Positions 18,269-27,060 of a stretch of 64,000 bases of DNA are shown in pieces. Position numbers and translations under genes: made by a program. Location of the stretch: assembly GCA_025141015.1 (NCBI GenBank), contig CP081098.1, forward strand, positions 62,001 to 126,000, given 5' to 3'. Each line of letters starts with the position of its first letter. The first letter of the stretch is position 1. The DNA is from Rhodobacteraceae bacterium M382. Its GTDB lineage: Bacteria; Pseudomonadota; Alphaproteobacteria; Rhodobacterales; Rhodobacteraceae. The notes beneath the pieces are model-generated. The model was not told where the DNA came from. It did no database searches and saw only the letters and a program-made list of their open reading frames with translations.

Positions 18269-18293
18269 CCCTCGGTCCATTGGTGGCCGAGGG
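18269..18293 (-). terminator. Intercistronic hairpin before binding-protein gene
   Basis: Stem CCCTCGG / CCGAGGG with an 11-base loop lies between the ATPase stop and the binding-protein start. The bases after it on the minus strand (ACAAAACC) lack a T run, so it is more likely a processing or stability element than a full terminator. Confidence 0.5.
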
Positions 18294-18309
18294 TTGTTGG
18301 AAATTTGAA

Positions 18310-19410
18310 TTACGCGTCCAGCGCGCGGCAGTCGTCCGGCAACCAGCCGATTTCGATCTGCGCACCAGGTTCCAAACGCACCTGATCAGGTGCATTTCGG
18401 GACTTGATGACAAAGTCGTCGTTTCCGGCCACGCTCAGACGTGTGCGGAAAATGTCGCCCATGTAGATGAATTCCTTGACCGTAGCCTTCAGAAGGTGCG
18501 CGCCACCTTGCAAACGATCCTTGTTGAATTCCACGCGTTCAGGACGGATTGAAACACGGGTCCGCTCACCTGGCTTGGTCACATTAACCGGCTTGCAGTC
18601 AATCAGTTCGCCATCGTCCAGCTGAACTAGCGCGATGCCGTTGTTGATCTCCTTGACCACACCTTCGAGCGTGTTGTTCTCGCCGATGAACTGGGCAACG
18701 AAACTGTTCTGGGGCGCTTCGTACAGCTCATCTGGCGGTGCCAGCTGCTGAATCACACCGTCGTTGAACACGGCGACACGGTCTGACATGGTCAAAGCTT
18801 CGGTTTGGTCGTGGGTCACATACACCACGGTAATACCCAAACGGTGGGCCAAGTGGGTAATCTCGAACTGCATCTTTTCCCGCAGCTGCTTGTCCAGCGC
18901 GCCGAGCGGTTCGTCCATCAGAACCAGTTCCGGTTCGAACACAAGCGCACGGGCCAGGGCGATCCGCTGTTGTTGGCCACCCGACAACTGTGCGGGACGT
19001 CGCCCACCAAAGGCACCCATTTCAACCATATCCAGGGCGCGTTTGATTTTTTCTTCACGTTCGGATTTGCCGAACTTGCGCACTTCCAGAGGAAAGCTGA
19101 GGTTCTCCGCAATGGTCATGTGCGGAAACAGGGCATAGTTCTGAAAAACCATGCCAATGCCGCGCTTGTGCGGCGGGATGTTGTTAATCGGACGCCCGTC
19201 AAGGCGAATTTCGCCATGGGTGGCTGTTTCAAACCCGGCCAGCATCATCAGGCAGGTGGTTTTACCCGACCCTGACGGCCCCAACATGGTAAGGAATTCG
19301 CCCTTGGGCAATTGGAGGTTAAGATCTTTGACGACAAGCACCTCGCCGTCATAGCTTTTCTGAACGCGTTCGAACTCCACGAACGCGTTGTTATTCGATG
19401 CATCAGCCAA
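18310..19410 (-). CDS. Polyamine-type ABC transporter ATPase (PotA-like)
   Basis: The cytoplasmic ATPase of the minus-strand transporter. Visible motifs are Walker A (LGPSGSGKTT), Q-loop (VFQNYALFPHMT), signature (QLSGGQQQRIALARAL), Walker B (LVLMDEPLGALD), H-loop (YVTHDQTEA), and a C-terminal TOBE domain (VSIRPERVEFNKD). I chose TTG 19410, which gives the N-terminus MADASNNNAFVEFE and has GGGGAG 6 bases upstream. ATG 19479 is in frame but has no ribosome-binding site and lies in A+T-rich sequence that is more likely promoter. It is the first gene of its operon. Confidence 0.92.
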   Translation of the reverse strand: MADASNNNAFVEFERVQKSYDGEVLVVKDLNLQLPKGEFLTMLGPSGSGKTTCLMMLAGFETATHGEIRLDGRPINNIPPHKRGIGMVFQNYALFPHMTIAENLSFPLEVRKFGKSEREEKIKRALDMVEMGAFGGRRPAQLSGGQQQRIALARALVFEPELVLMDEPLGALDKQLREKMQFEITHLAHRLGITVVYVTHDQTEALTMSDRVAVFNDGVIQQLAPPDELYEAPQNSFVAQFIGENNTLEGVVKEINNGIALVQLDDGELIDCKPVNVTKPGERTRVSIRPERVEFNKDRLQGGAHLLKATVKEFIYMGDIFRTRLSVAGNDDFVIKSRNAPDQVRLEPGAQIEIGWLPDDCRALDA

Positions 19411-19510
19411 ATCAGGCTCCCCGTCTATGTTCCCGGCAGCTTGGCGCTGCACTTGTTTTGATCTAATCACACCCAGCATAGGTAACGCTAGGTACGAATA
19501 AAATAAATTT

Positions 19511-19563
19511 CCGAAGCTTCGGTTACGTAAAAACTATGTTCTCAAGCGTGAACTTCGGAAGTT
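19511..19563. promoter_or_regulatory. Two related palindromes upstream of the transporter operon
   Basis: CCGAAGCTTCGG (19511-19522) is a perfect 12-bp palindrome and AACTTCGGAAGTT (19551-19563) is a perfect 6+1+6 palindrome. Their centres are about 40 bases apart, close to four helical turns. They lie 100-150 bases upstream of the ATPase start. The shared CTTCGG/CCGAAG core suggests paired operator sites, but the binding protein is unknown. Confidence 0.5.
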
Positions 19564-19660
19564 CGTTGCTATGGGGAGTTGATTACAATTCGCACCAGAG
19601 GCGGCGACTTTTTGCGACTCATTGATGACGATTTGCGCCGCGCACATGTCGCATTTGGTT

Positions 19661-19699
19661 CGGTTGCGCCCCCTATTCGTCTTTCAGGGGCTGCAACCG
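19661..19699 (-). terminator. Hairpin downstream of the aminotransferase
   Basis: CGGTTGCGCCCCCT pairs with AGGGGCTGCAACCG apart from two central mismatches, with an 11-base loop. It lies 52 bases after the aminotransferase stop codon. No T run follows on the minus strand, so termination there may be Rho-aided. Confidence 0.5.
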
Positions 19700-19750
19700 A
19701 TCCTGATGGCGTGGGACCAATTAACTGATTTCTCGGCTTTTTAGCAGATT

Positions 19751-21148
19751 TTAGGAGGCAGAGACCATCAACCCGTCGCCGGTGATCTGTTCAAGGCAGT
19801 CATCCAAGGCCAGACGCGCCCGTTTAATCATCAGGTCAATCTCGGACCGAGAGATAACCAATGGCGGTGAGATCACCATCCGGTCGCCCACATGGCGCAT
19901 GATAAGGTTGTTGGCAAAAGACTTCTCGCGGCAAATCAGTCCAACAGTCCCCTCGTCGGCGGCAAATTTGGCGCGCGTTTTCTTGTCCGGAGTCAATGCG
20001 ATCGAAGCCATCATACCAACGATCTTAGCCTCGCCAACCAGCGGGTGATCGACCAGGCTTTCCCATTTTTCTTTTAGATAGGGGCCCGTGTCGACCCGAA
20101 CCTGATCAACAATTTGCTCTTCTTCCAGAATTCGGATGTTTTCCAATGCCACGGCAGCGGCGACCGGATGCCCGGAATAAGTGTAACCATGATTGAATTC
20201 ATCGCTGGCAATCACACCCGCGATCTCCTCGCTCACGACCGATGCTGCGATTGGCGCATAGCCTGAGCTAAGGCCCTTGGCGATGGTAATGATATCAGGC
20301 CTGATCCCCATGGTTTCACTGCCGAACCAATTTCCGGTCCGGCCAAAGCCACAGATGACCTCGTCCGCGATCAACAGGATTTCATACTTGTCACAGATCC
20401 TTTGAATCTCGGGCCAATAAGTTTCCGGGGGCACGATAACTCCCCCGGCACCCTGCACCGGTTCTGCGATAAAGGCGGCGACACGGTCTTCGCCCAATTC
20501 CAGAATTGCGTCTTCCAAAGCACGCGCACGCGTCAAACCAAAGTCTTCGGGGGACGACTCTCCGCCTTCGGCCCACCAGTGAGGTTGCTCTATGTGATGA
20601 ATGTCCGGAATCGGAATCCCGCCTTGTGCGTGCATTGCGGACATTCCACCCAAGCTGCCACTGCCAACGGATGATCCATGGTAGGCATTCTTGCGCGAAA
20701 TGAAGATCGACTTATCCGGCTTGCCTTTCAAAGCCCAATAATGCCGAACCATGCGAATATTGGTGTCATTGGCCTCGGATCCCGAGCCGGCGAAAAACAC
20801 ATGGTTCAGATCACCCGGGGTGAGTTCGGCGATTTTGTCCGCCAGGGCAATCGCAGGAACGTGGGTGGTCTGAAAAAACGTATTGTAATACGGCAGCTCC
20901 CGCATCTGGCGTGCTGCAATATCTGCCAGTTCGTCCCGACCATATCCGATATTCACACACCAAAGGCCGGCCATGCCGTCCAGAATCTCACAGCCTTCGC
21001 TGTCAGTCAGATACACACCCTTGGCGCGTGTGATCACTCGCACGCCCTTGTCAGCCAGTTCACCATTGGCGGTAAACGGATGCATATGATGGGCCGCGTC
21101 AAGGGCCTGCAATTCTTCCGTTGGCATGTGGTTTGTAATCGCGGTCAT
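19751..21148 (-). CDS. Class III aminotransferase, probably putrescine:pyruvate
   Basis: A 465-residue PLP-dependent omega-aminotransferase. Motifs are the cofactor-site GSGSEANDTNIRMVRHYW, the Asp of LLIADEVICGFGRTGNWFG, and the Schiff-base Lys291 in TIAKGLSSGYAP. Closest by eye is the SpuC / putrescine-pyruvate aminotransferase group; beta-alanine or GABA-pyruvate activity is possible too. The two flanking polyamine transporters favour an amine substrate. I chose ATG 21148 behind AGGAG; a TTG two codons upstream is less likely. It lies 66 bases after the GntR gene on the same strand. Confidence 0.9.
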   Translation of the reverse strand: MTAITNHMPTEELQALDAAHHMHPFTANGELADKGVRVITRAKGVYLTDSEGCEILDGMAGLWCVNIGYGRDELADIAARQMRELPYYNTFFQTTHVPAIALADKIAELTPGDLNHVFFAGSGSEANDTNIRMVRHYWALKGKPDKSIFISRKNAYHGSSVGSGSLGGMSAMHAQGGIPIPDIHHIEQPHWWAEGGESSPEDFGLTRARALEDAILELGEDRVAAFIAEPVQGAGGVIVPPETYWPEIQRICDKYEILLIADEVICGFGRTGNWFGSETMGIRPDIITIAKGLSSGYAPIAASVVSEEIAGVIASDEFNHGYTYSGHPVAAAVALENIRILEEEQIVDQVRVDTGPYLKEKWESLVDHPLVGEAKIVGMMASIALTPDKKTRAKFAADEGTVGLICREKSFANNLIMRHVGDRMVISPPLVISRSEIDLMIKRARLALDDCLEQITGDGLMVSAS

Positions 21149-21214
21149 CTGCAAGCAACTCCTGAATTCGAGATACCAGCCACAATATGATCAAATTTTA
21201 CGGTGTCAATCGAA

Positions 21215-21910
21215 TCAGTTGCCCTCTTCCAATCCCGTCACGACCTGATCCATACCCTGAGTCACGTCACGTTCCATTGCCAGCGCAGCCAATTCCGGAT
21301 CACGTTTGCGCAGCGCGTCAATGACGTCCTTGTGACGGTCCGGAAAGCTCTGGGTGCCAAAGCGACCACACATCACCCGCAAAGAGGGGCCAAACCGAAG
21401 CCAAAGCCGATCTGCCAAGTCGGCCAAAATCGGAGCTTGGGCGTGGTCGTAGATAGTCGAATGGAATTGATAATTGTGATGCAGATAACCGGTGACATCC
21501 CCCGTATCAATCGCGTGATCCAATGCTGAGTCAATCCGCTCCAATGTATCAATATCCGCCGCATTTATTCGAGTTGTAGCGCGTCGGGTAAGCTCGGTTT
21601 CTATTGTTTTTCTTGCATAAATCAGTTGTCGAACATCGTCCGCAGACAATATCGGAACACTGACACGCCGATTGCCCTGAAAGATCAATGCACCATCGGA
21701 TATCAACCTCCGAATGGCTTCGCGAACCGGAGTCATTCCGGCACCAAGTGAGCCGGTCAATCCCTGGATGGTAACAGCCTGTCCAGGGGCCAGTTCCCCA
21801 AACAGAATCTGTGCACGCAATGTCTTGTAAACCGTTTCATGCGCGGTCTGTTTCGAGCCGTTTTCGACCACGGTTTTCTCCGCTGCTAGGGGTTGCTCCA
21901 CGTTACTCAT
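21215..21910 (-). CDS. GntR-family regulator with FCD domain
   Basis: A 231-residue DNA-binding regulator. The winged HTH (TVYKTLRAQILFGELAPGQA, MTPVREAIRRLISDGALIFQ) is followed by an FCD all-helical ligand domain (LIYARKTIETELTRRA, HHNYQFHSTIYDHAQAPILA, DRHKDVIDALRKRD). It lies upstream of the aminotransferase on the same strand and is divergent from the plus-strand polyamine transporter, so control of both is likely. The effector is inferred to be a polyamine or its breakdown product. Confidence 0.93.
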   Translation of the reverse strand: MSNVEQPLAAEKTVVENGSKQTAHETVYKTLRAQILFGELAPGQAVTIQGLTGSLGAGMTPVREAIRRLISDGALIFQGNRRVSVPILSADDVRQLIYARKTIETELTRRATTRINAADIDTLERIDSALDHAIDTGDVTGYLHHNYQFHSTIYDHAQAPILADLADRLWLRFGPSLRVMCGRFGTQSFPDRHKDVIDALRKRDPELAALAMERDVTQGMDQVVTGLEEGN

Positions 21911-21987
21911 TTTCCCTCTTTTGATCCTCGGCTGAACAAAGTTCCGACACCCAGTATCATAATTCTACTTGCCCCAAATGGCAAAAC

Positions 21988-21995
21988 TTGATCAA
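21988..21995. promoter_or_regulatory. TTGATCAA palindrome, possible GntR site
   Basis: An 8-bp palindrome lies between the divergent GntR and potF-like genes. A related ATGATCAA occurs at 21187-21194, just upstream of the aminotransferase. Short palindromes of this kind suit FCD-type GntR regulators, but such short matches can occur by chance. Confidence 0.3.
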
Positions 21996-22041
21996 ATCCG
22001 ATCAGCCGGACCCTGAAACCGGCACGAACAGGGAGACATTC

Positions 22042-23127
22042 ATGACACTCAAAACGATGACCTTGACCGCCATCGTCGCTCTCGGCACCACTGCAGCATT
22101 TGCTGAAGAGGTTCGCGTTTATAACTGGTCCGACTATATTGATGAAGAGTTGCTGACCAAGTTCGAGGCAGAAACCGGCATTGATCTGATCTATGACGTG
22201 TTCGATAGCAACGAAGTTCTGGAAACCAAAATGTTGGCCGGCGGGTCGGGCTATGACGTCGTTGTGCCCAGCGGAACATTCCTACAGCGCCAAATTCAGG
22301 CGGGGGCATTCCAGAAGCTGGATTCGTCCAAATTATCCAATGCCGGCAATCTGTGGGATTTGATCGAATCGCGCACCGCACAATACGACCCTGATAATGC
22401 CTATTCCATCAACTACATGTGGGGAACAACCGGCCTGGGGGTTAACGTCGGCAAGGTCCGCGAGGTGTTGGGCGACGACGTTGCATTGAACAGCATGGAT
22501 CTGGTGCTAAAGCCCGAGAACATGGAAAAACTTGCCTCCTGCGGTGTCCACGTCCTGGATGCCCCGGCTGAAATCATTCCCATGGTTCTGCAGTATCTGG
22601 GCGAAAACCCGGACAGTCATGACAAGGATGTTATCGCCAAGGCCGAACCCGTCCTGATGGCCGTGCGCCCCCATATCCAGAAATTCCACAGCTCTGAATA
22701 CATCAATGCGCTGGCCAATGGCGATATCTGCGTTGCCGTAGGGTGGTCCGGCGATATCCTTCAGGCCCGCGACCGCGCAGCCGAAGCGGAAAATGGCGTC
22801 GAGATCGAGTATCACGCATTCGCCGAAGGCTCATTGATGTGGTTTGACCAAATGGCGATCCCCGTCGATGCACCGAACCCGGATGCCGCACACAAGTTCC
22901 TGGACTTTATCTTGGACGCCGAAAACATGGCCACGGCATCGAACTATGTCTATTATGCCAACGGCAACAAGGCGTCTCAGGAACATCTGGTCGAGGACGT
23001 GATTGGCGACACCGCAATCTATCCAGACGACACAACCATGAAAAACCTGTACACCACGACCCCTTATCCGGTGAAAACACAGCGAACCGTGACGCGTTTG
23101 TGGACCAAAATCAAATCAGGTACCTGA
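22042..23127 (+). CDS. potF: Putrescine/polyamine-binding protein (PotF-like)
   Basis: A 361-residue periplasmic binding protein. It has a signal peptide (LKTMTLTAIVALGTTAAFA) and the PotF/PotD ligand-cleft motifs (EEVRVYNWSDYIDEELLTKF, YDVFDSNEVLETKMLAGGSG, YSINYMWGTTGLGVN, SLMWFDQMAIPVDAPNPDAA). I placed the start at ATG 22042 behind GGGAGA; an upstream in-frame ATG at 21988 would precede the signal peptide with a non-coding-like stretch. It is the first gene of the plus-strand transporter and is followed by a strong hairpin. Confidence 0.93.
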   Translation: MTLKTMTLTAIVALGTTAAFAEEVRVYNWSDYIDEELLTKFEAETGIDLIYDVFDSNEVLETKMLAGGSGYDVVVPSGTFLQRQIQAGAFQKLDSSKLSNAGNLWDLIESRTAQYDPDNAYSINYMWGTTGLGVNVGKVREVLGDDVALNSMDLVLKPENMEKLASCGVHVLDAPAEIIPMVLQYLGENPDSHDKDVIAKAEPVLMAVRPHIQKFHSSEYINALANGDICVAVGWSGDILQARDRAAEAENGVEIEYHAFAEGSLMWFDQMAIPVDAPNPDAAHKFLDFILDAENMATASNYVYYANGNKASQEHLVEDVIGDTAIYPDDTTMKNLYTTTPYPVKTQRTVTRLWTKIKSGT

Positions 23128-23140
23128 CCTGAAGTGTTAC

Positions 23141-23170
23141 ACAGGCGGGTTTTGAAACCCGCCTGTTTTC
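23141..23170 (+). terminator. Strong hairpin after potF-like gene
   Basis: A perfect 12-bp stem, ACAGGCGGGTTT / AAACCCGCCTGT, is followed by TTTTCGTTTG. It lies 13 bases after the binding-protein stop and before the ATPase gene. It can act as a partial terminator that leaves more binding protein than membrane parts. Confidence 0.85.
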
Positions 23171-23239
23171 GTTTGTATTCCAACCACTTGACGCGCCGCA
23201 CAGGCGCGGCTTGCGAAGCTGACCAAATTGGGGGTTTTC

Positions 23240-24367
23240 GTGACTTCATCCGTTTTTGCACCCTGGGAAGACCCCGAGGCCAGACCGCTGATCCATTTTC
23301 AGAATGTCACCAAACGATTTGGCGACTTTGTTGCCATCGACGATCTGACTCTGGACATCTTTGAACAGGAATTCTTTGCGCTGCTGGGCCCTTCCGGATG
23401 CGGCAAGACCACAATGATGCGCATGCTCGCGGGGTTTGAAACCCCAACCGAAGGCACAATCGAACTGGCTGGAAAGGACATCGCCCCGACACCACCAAAC
23501 AAACGCGCCACAAACATGATGTTCCAATCCTATGCCTTGTTTCCGCATTTGTCTGTCTGGGAAAACATTGCCTTTGGCCTGAAACGGGAAGGCATGCCCA
23601 AAAATGACATTCATGATCGGGTCGAAGAGATGTTGCGTTTGACTCGGTTAGAGAAATTCGCCCGGCGCAAACCTCATCAGATTTCAGGTGGGCAGCGTCA
23701 GCGTGTGGCTCTAGCCCGATCTTTAGCCAAAGCCCCAAAGTTGCTGCTGCTGGACGAACCGCTGGGTGCCCTGGATAAAAAGCTGCGGCAGGACACTCAA
23801 TTTGAACTGATGGACATCCAAGAGAAAACCGGAACCACCTTCGTCATCGTCACCCATGACCAAGAAGAAGCCATGACCGTCGCATCCCGCGTGGCCGTCA
23901 TGGATCATGGAAGGATCATCCAGGTTGCCACTCCGGATCGAATTTATGAAACACCAAATTCTGTCTATGTCGCTGATTTCATTGGTGATGTGAACATTAT
24001 CCAAGGCACAACTACGCCGAATGGCGAAGACAGCTACGCCATTCGCTGGGCCGAAGATCAGGCTCCGCTGCACGCCATTTCGAACAGTAGTTTTTCCGAT
24101 GGGCAGACCTGCAATCTGGCAATTCGACCAGAGAAGGTGACCATCTCGGCTGAACGACCTGAAAACGCCGATAACACAGTACAAGGGCGTATCCTGGACA
24201 TTGCCTATCTCGGCAACATTTCGACTTACTATGTGGAATTGCCGTCCGGGGACACGATCAAGGCGCAGACGGCCAATACCCGGCGTATCGCGCGTCGCAG
24301 TTTTACATGGGAAGACACTGTTTGGTTGTCCTGGACGGCAACCGCAGGCGTTCTATTGGCTGAATGA
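23240..24367 (+). CDS. potG: Polyamine ABC transporter ATPase (PotG/PotA-like)
   Basis: A 375-residue ATPase. Walker A (LGPSGCGKTT), Q-loop (MFQSYALFPHLS), signature (QISGGQRQRVALARSL), Walker B (LLLLDEPLGALD) and H-loop (IVTHDQEEA) are clear. A C-terminal TOBE domain follows (LAIRPEKVTISAER, ILDIAYLGNISTYYVEL). I chose GTG 23240 (MTSSVFAPWED) behind TTGGGGG; the TTG at 23228 overlaps that ribosome-binding site. The stop overlaps the next gene's ATG (ATGA). Confidence 0.93.
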   Translation: MTSSVFAPWEDPEARPLIHFQNVTKRFGDFVAIDDLTLDIFEQEFFALLGPSGCGKTTMMRMLAGFETPTEGTIELAGKDIAPTPPNKRATNMMFQSYALFPHLSVWENIAFGLKREGMPKNDIHDRVEEMLRLTRLEKFARRKPHQISGGQRQRVALARSLAKAPKLLLLDEPLGALDKKLRQDTQFELMDIQEKTGTTFVIVTHDQEEAMTVASRVAVMDHGRIIQVATPDRIYETPNSVYVADFIGDVNIIQGTTTPNGEDSYAIRWAEDQAPLHAISNSSFSDGQTCNLAIRPEKVTISAERPENADNTVQGRILDIAYLGNISTYYVELPSGDTIKAQTANTRRIARRSFTWEDTVWLSWTATAGVLLAE

Positions 24368-25248
24368 TGCGCCGTTTTGTTCTGATCGCCGTTCCGTATC
24401 TATGGCTTCTGGCCCTATTTTTGGTGCCGTTTGTCATCGTCCTCAAAATCTCGCTGAGTGATGCGGCCCTGGCCCGCCCCCCGTATTTTCCACAGTTCTC
24501 ATGGGATGAAGGGATCGGAGCGCTGCTGTCCCAGTTGGACTTCGAAAATTTCATTTTTCTAACTGAAGATGATCTGTATTGGAAAGCCTATCTAAGCAGT
24601 CTTAAAATCGCATTGATTTCAACGGTCCTGACGCTGTTTGTCGGCTTCCCGATCGCCTATGGCATGGCGCGTGCGCCATCCGAGTGGCGCCCGACGTTGA
24701 TGATGCTGGTCATCCTTCCCTTTTGGACCAGTTTTCTGATCCGGGTCTATGCCTGGATGGGGATTCTCAGCAACGAAGGTTTTCTTAACCAATTTCTGCT
24801 GTGGATTGGTGTGATTTCCACTCCGTTGACCATTCTGAACACCAACACGGCTGTCTATATCGGGATTGTCTATACTTATCTGCCATTCATGATTCTGCCG
24901 ATCTATTCTGCCTTGGAACGCCTGGACGGGTCATTGATCGAAGCCGCCGAGGATCTCGGGTGCTCTCGCCTGACTGCATTCTGGATGGTTACCATTCCCC
25001 TATCCCGACCCGGGATTATCGCAGGTTCGTTTCTCGTCTTTATCCCTGCATTGGGTGAATTCGTGATCCCATCGTTGTTGGGAGGTTCCGGCACTTTGAT
25101 GATCGGCAAGGTTCTGTGGGAAGAGTTCTTCTCGAATCGCGATTGGCCCGTTGCCAGCGCAGTGGCTGTTGTCCTGTTGCTGATCCTTGTGATTCCGATC
25201 GTTTTGTTCCAGCGCAACCAGCAGAAACAACAGGAGGCGGAACAATGA
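24364..25248 (+). CDS. potH: Polyamine ABC permease (PotH/PotB-like)
   Basis: A 294-residue inner-membrane permease with six predicted helices, from VLIAVPYLWLLALFLVPFVI to VAVVLLLILVIPIVLF. The EAA loop is LIEAAEDLGCSRLTAFWMVT, then IPLSRPGI. Unlike the minus-strand PotB-like protein, it has the ordinary family length without a large insert. It overlaps both neighbours by 4 bases, as is usual in a translationally coupled operon. Confidence 0.93.
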   Translation: MMRRFVLIAVPYLWLLALFLVPFVIVLKISLSDAALARPPYFPQFSWDEGIGALLSQLDFENFIFLTEDDLYWKAYLSSLKIALISTVLTLFVGFPIAYGMARAPSEWRPTLMMLVILPFWTSFLIRVYAWMGILSNEGFLNQFLLWIGVISTPLTILNTNTAVYIGIVYTYLPFMILPIYSALERLDGSLIEAAEDLGCSRLTAFWMVTIPLSRPGIIAGSFLVFIPALGEFVIPSLLGGSGTLMIGKVLWEEFFSNRDWPVASAVAVVLLLILVIPIVLFQRNQQKQQEAEQ

Positions 25249-26060
25249 ACAGGTTCAGTTGGTTCAACGTCGTTTCTCTGACTTTGGGGTTCGCGTTTCT
25301 CTATATCCCGATGATCATCCTGATCATCTTCAGCTTCAACGAAAGCAAGCTGGTCACCGTCTGGGCCGGGTTCTCGACCAAGTGGTACGGTGAGCTGATC
25401 CAGAACGAGGCCTTTTTGAGTGCGGCTTGGGTGACGCTGAAGGTAGCGGTCCTCTCATCAACCATTGCGACGGTGCTTGGCACGATGGCTGCCTATGTGA
25501 TGGTGCGTAGTGGCCGGTTTCTGGGGAGAACGTTATTTTCAGGAATGATCTACGCGCCACTGGTGATGCCCGAAGTGATCACCGGACTGTCTTTGCTGTT
25601 GTTGTTCATCGGCATTGGTCTGGACCGGGGCGTGTTGACCATCGTTCTGGCACATACCACATTCTCCATGTGCTATGTATCGGTAGTCGTGTCTTCCCGG
25701 CTGGTTACATTTGACAGGTCTCTTGAGGAAGCCGCCCTGGACTTGGGATGTTCTCCAGGAGAAGCCTTTCGATTGGTGACGCTGCCAATTATCGCGCCTG
25801 CCGTAATTTCGGGATGGCTGTTGGCCTTTACCCTATCGCTGGATGATCTGGTCATTGCTTCCTTTACGTCCGGCCCCTCTGCGACCACTTTGCCGATCAA
25901 GATTTTTTCGGCCGTTCGCCTGGGGGTTAGTCCGGAAATCAACGCCCTTTCCACAATCATGATTGCCATTGTCACGGTCGGTGTACTGACTGCATCTCTG
26001 GTCAGTAAACGTCAGACGTTAAAACAAAAACGCGATGAACAGGAAGCCGCGCGCGCATGA
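25245..26060 (+). CDS. potI: Polyamine ABC permease (PotI/PotC-like)
   Basis: A 271-residue inner-membrane permease. Helices run from LGFAFLYIPMIILIIFSFNE to the C-terminus, and the EAA loop reads LEEAALDLGCSPGEAFRLVT, then LPIIAPAVISG. It has the ordinary PotI length and lacks the extra N-terminal helices of the minus-strand homologue. AGGAGG lies upstream of ATG 25245, which overlaps the potH stop. It is the last gene of the plus-strand transporter operon. Confidence 0.93.
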   Translation: MNRFSWFNVVSLTLGFAFLYIPMIILIIFSFNESKLVTVWAGFSTKWYGELIQNEAFLSAAWVTLKVAVLSSTIATVLGTMAAYVMVRSGRFLGRTLFSGMIYAPLVMPEVITGLSLLLLFIGIGLDRGVLTIVLAHTTFSMCYVSVVVSSRLVTFDRSLEEAALDLGCSPGEAFRLVTLPIIAPAVISGWLLAFTLSLDDLVIASFTSGPSATTLPIKIFSAVRLGVSPEINALSTIMIAIVTVGVLTASLVSKRQTLKQKRDEQEAARA

Positions 26061-26068
26061 CAAATCAC

Positions 26069-26102
26069 AGAGCCCGTTTGGTATTCGAAGAAAACGGGCT
26101 CT
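26069..26102. terminator. Hairpin between converging genes
   Basis: An 11-bp perfect stem, AGAGCCCGTTT / AAACGGGCTCT, with a 12-base loop lies between potI and the converging kinase gene. No long T run follows on either strand, so efficiency is uncertain. Confidence 0.65.
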
Positions 26103-26118
26103 TCGACTCAATACCCAC

Positions 26119-27012
26119 TCAGGCCCTACGCAAGGCTTCCAATTCCAGATACATCGCGTCCAGATATTCCTGTTGCCCTTGTTCAGTTTTCCACAAGCAA
26201 TAGGCCGCCATTCTCCAGTGGAACCAAGGCTTCAACAGTTGAAAACGCTCTACCACTTGCCGGTCAGGGTAGGCCTGAAAGAAAGCCTCTTTTTCTTGGT
26301 CGGACAAGGGCGCACCGCGGTACAACAATTGCATCGCAGGTGACGCGAAAATTGCCAGATCTTCAGCCGGATCGCCCAAAACGGGGCATTGCCAGTCGAT
26401 CAATGTCAATGTCCCATCATGTTCCACAATGTTCCCTGGAACAGGATCACCGTGAATAAATGTTATGAAGTTGGTTTTGGGGACAAAAACCAACGGGCGT
26501 GCATCCTGAATCTGTTGCCGTTCAGCCCCGAAACAACGGTCCAGAATGTAAAACGCTGCAGTGCCAATTTGTTGGCTACCATTTGGACCTTTTGGCGATG
26601 TTCCAAAATACGGTTGGTCGTGCAGTCTTCCCAAGAGTTGTGCAACATGCTCTGCGCCTCTGCGCCACGTATCCCCCGTCACATGTGTGTAAAGAATCCA
26701 TCTTCGCCCCTCGAATGCACCTTCATCCAGCAACCTGGGAGCCATTCCGGTTCCAGCCAGCGCCTTGAGGCTGGATACTTCGCGATCGGGGTCATTGGAA
26801 AACAACGGGTTACGCGAACCTAGCCCATATAATTTTAGGACGCAGCTTGTTTGTCCCAGAACTCGCCAGACGTAATTGGAGCGACCACCAACCAAAGGCT
26901 GAAGTCTATCGGATGGCGCGAGGACACCCCTGCCAACCAGCCACGCAAAGAACCGGGCTTCGTACTCTGTTTGCAAACCTGACAGACTACCGCTCCCACA
27001 ATCGGGTGCCAC
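26119..27012 (-). CDS. Aminoglycoside/choline phosphotransferase-family kinase
   Basis: A 297-residue protein kinase-like small-molecule kinase (APH/choline kinase family). The nucleotide-binding N-lobe (LVGGRSNYVWRVLG, CVLKLYG with the Lys) is followed by the Brenner motif FIHGDPVPGNIV with catalytic Asp and Asn, and LIDWQCPVLGDPAEDLAIF with the metal-binding Asp. The substrate is not evident; choline, ethanolamine or a sugar amine are possible. The start is uncertain: GTG 27012 has GGGGA upstream, and a TTG twelve codons later is possible. It lies between the polyamine and flagellar regions. Confidence 0.85.
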   Translation of the reverse strand: MAPDCGSGSLSGLQTEYEARFFAWLVGRGVLAPSDRLQPLVGGRSNYVWRVLGQTSCVLKLYGLGSRNPLFSNDPDREVSSLKALAGTGMAPRLLDEGAFEGRRWILYTHVTGDTWRRGAEHVAQLLGRLHDQPYFGTSPKGPNGSQQIGTAAFYILDRCFGAERQQIQDARPLVFVPKTNFITFIHGDPVPGNIVEHDGTLTLIDWQCPVLGDPAEDLAIFASPAMQLLYRGAPLSDQEKEAFFQAYPDRQVVERFQLLKPWFHWRMAAYCLWKTEQGQQEYLDAMYLELEALRRA

Positions 27013-27060
27013 CCGAAGTCCCCGGCGGCAAACAGGAGCGGTTTATAGAATCATCGCCTG

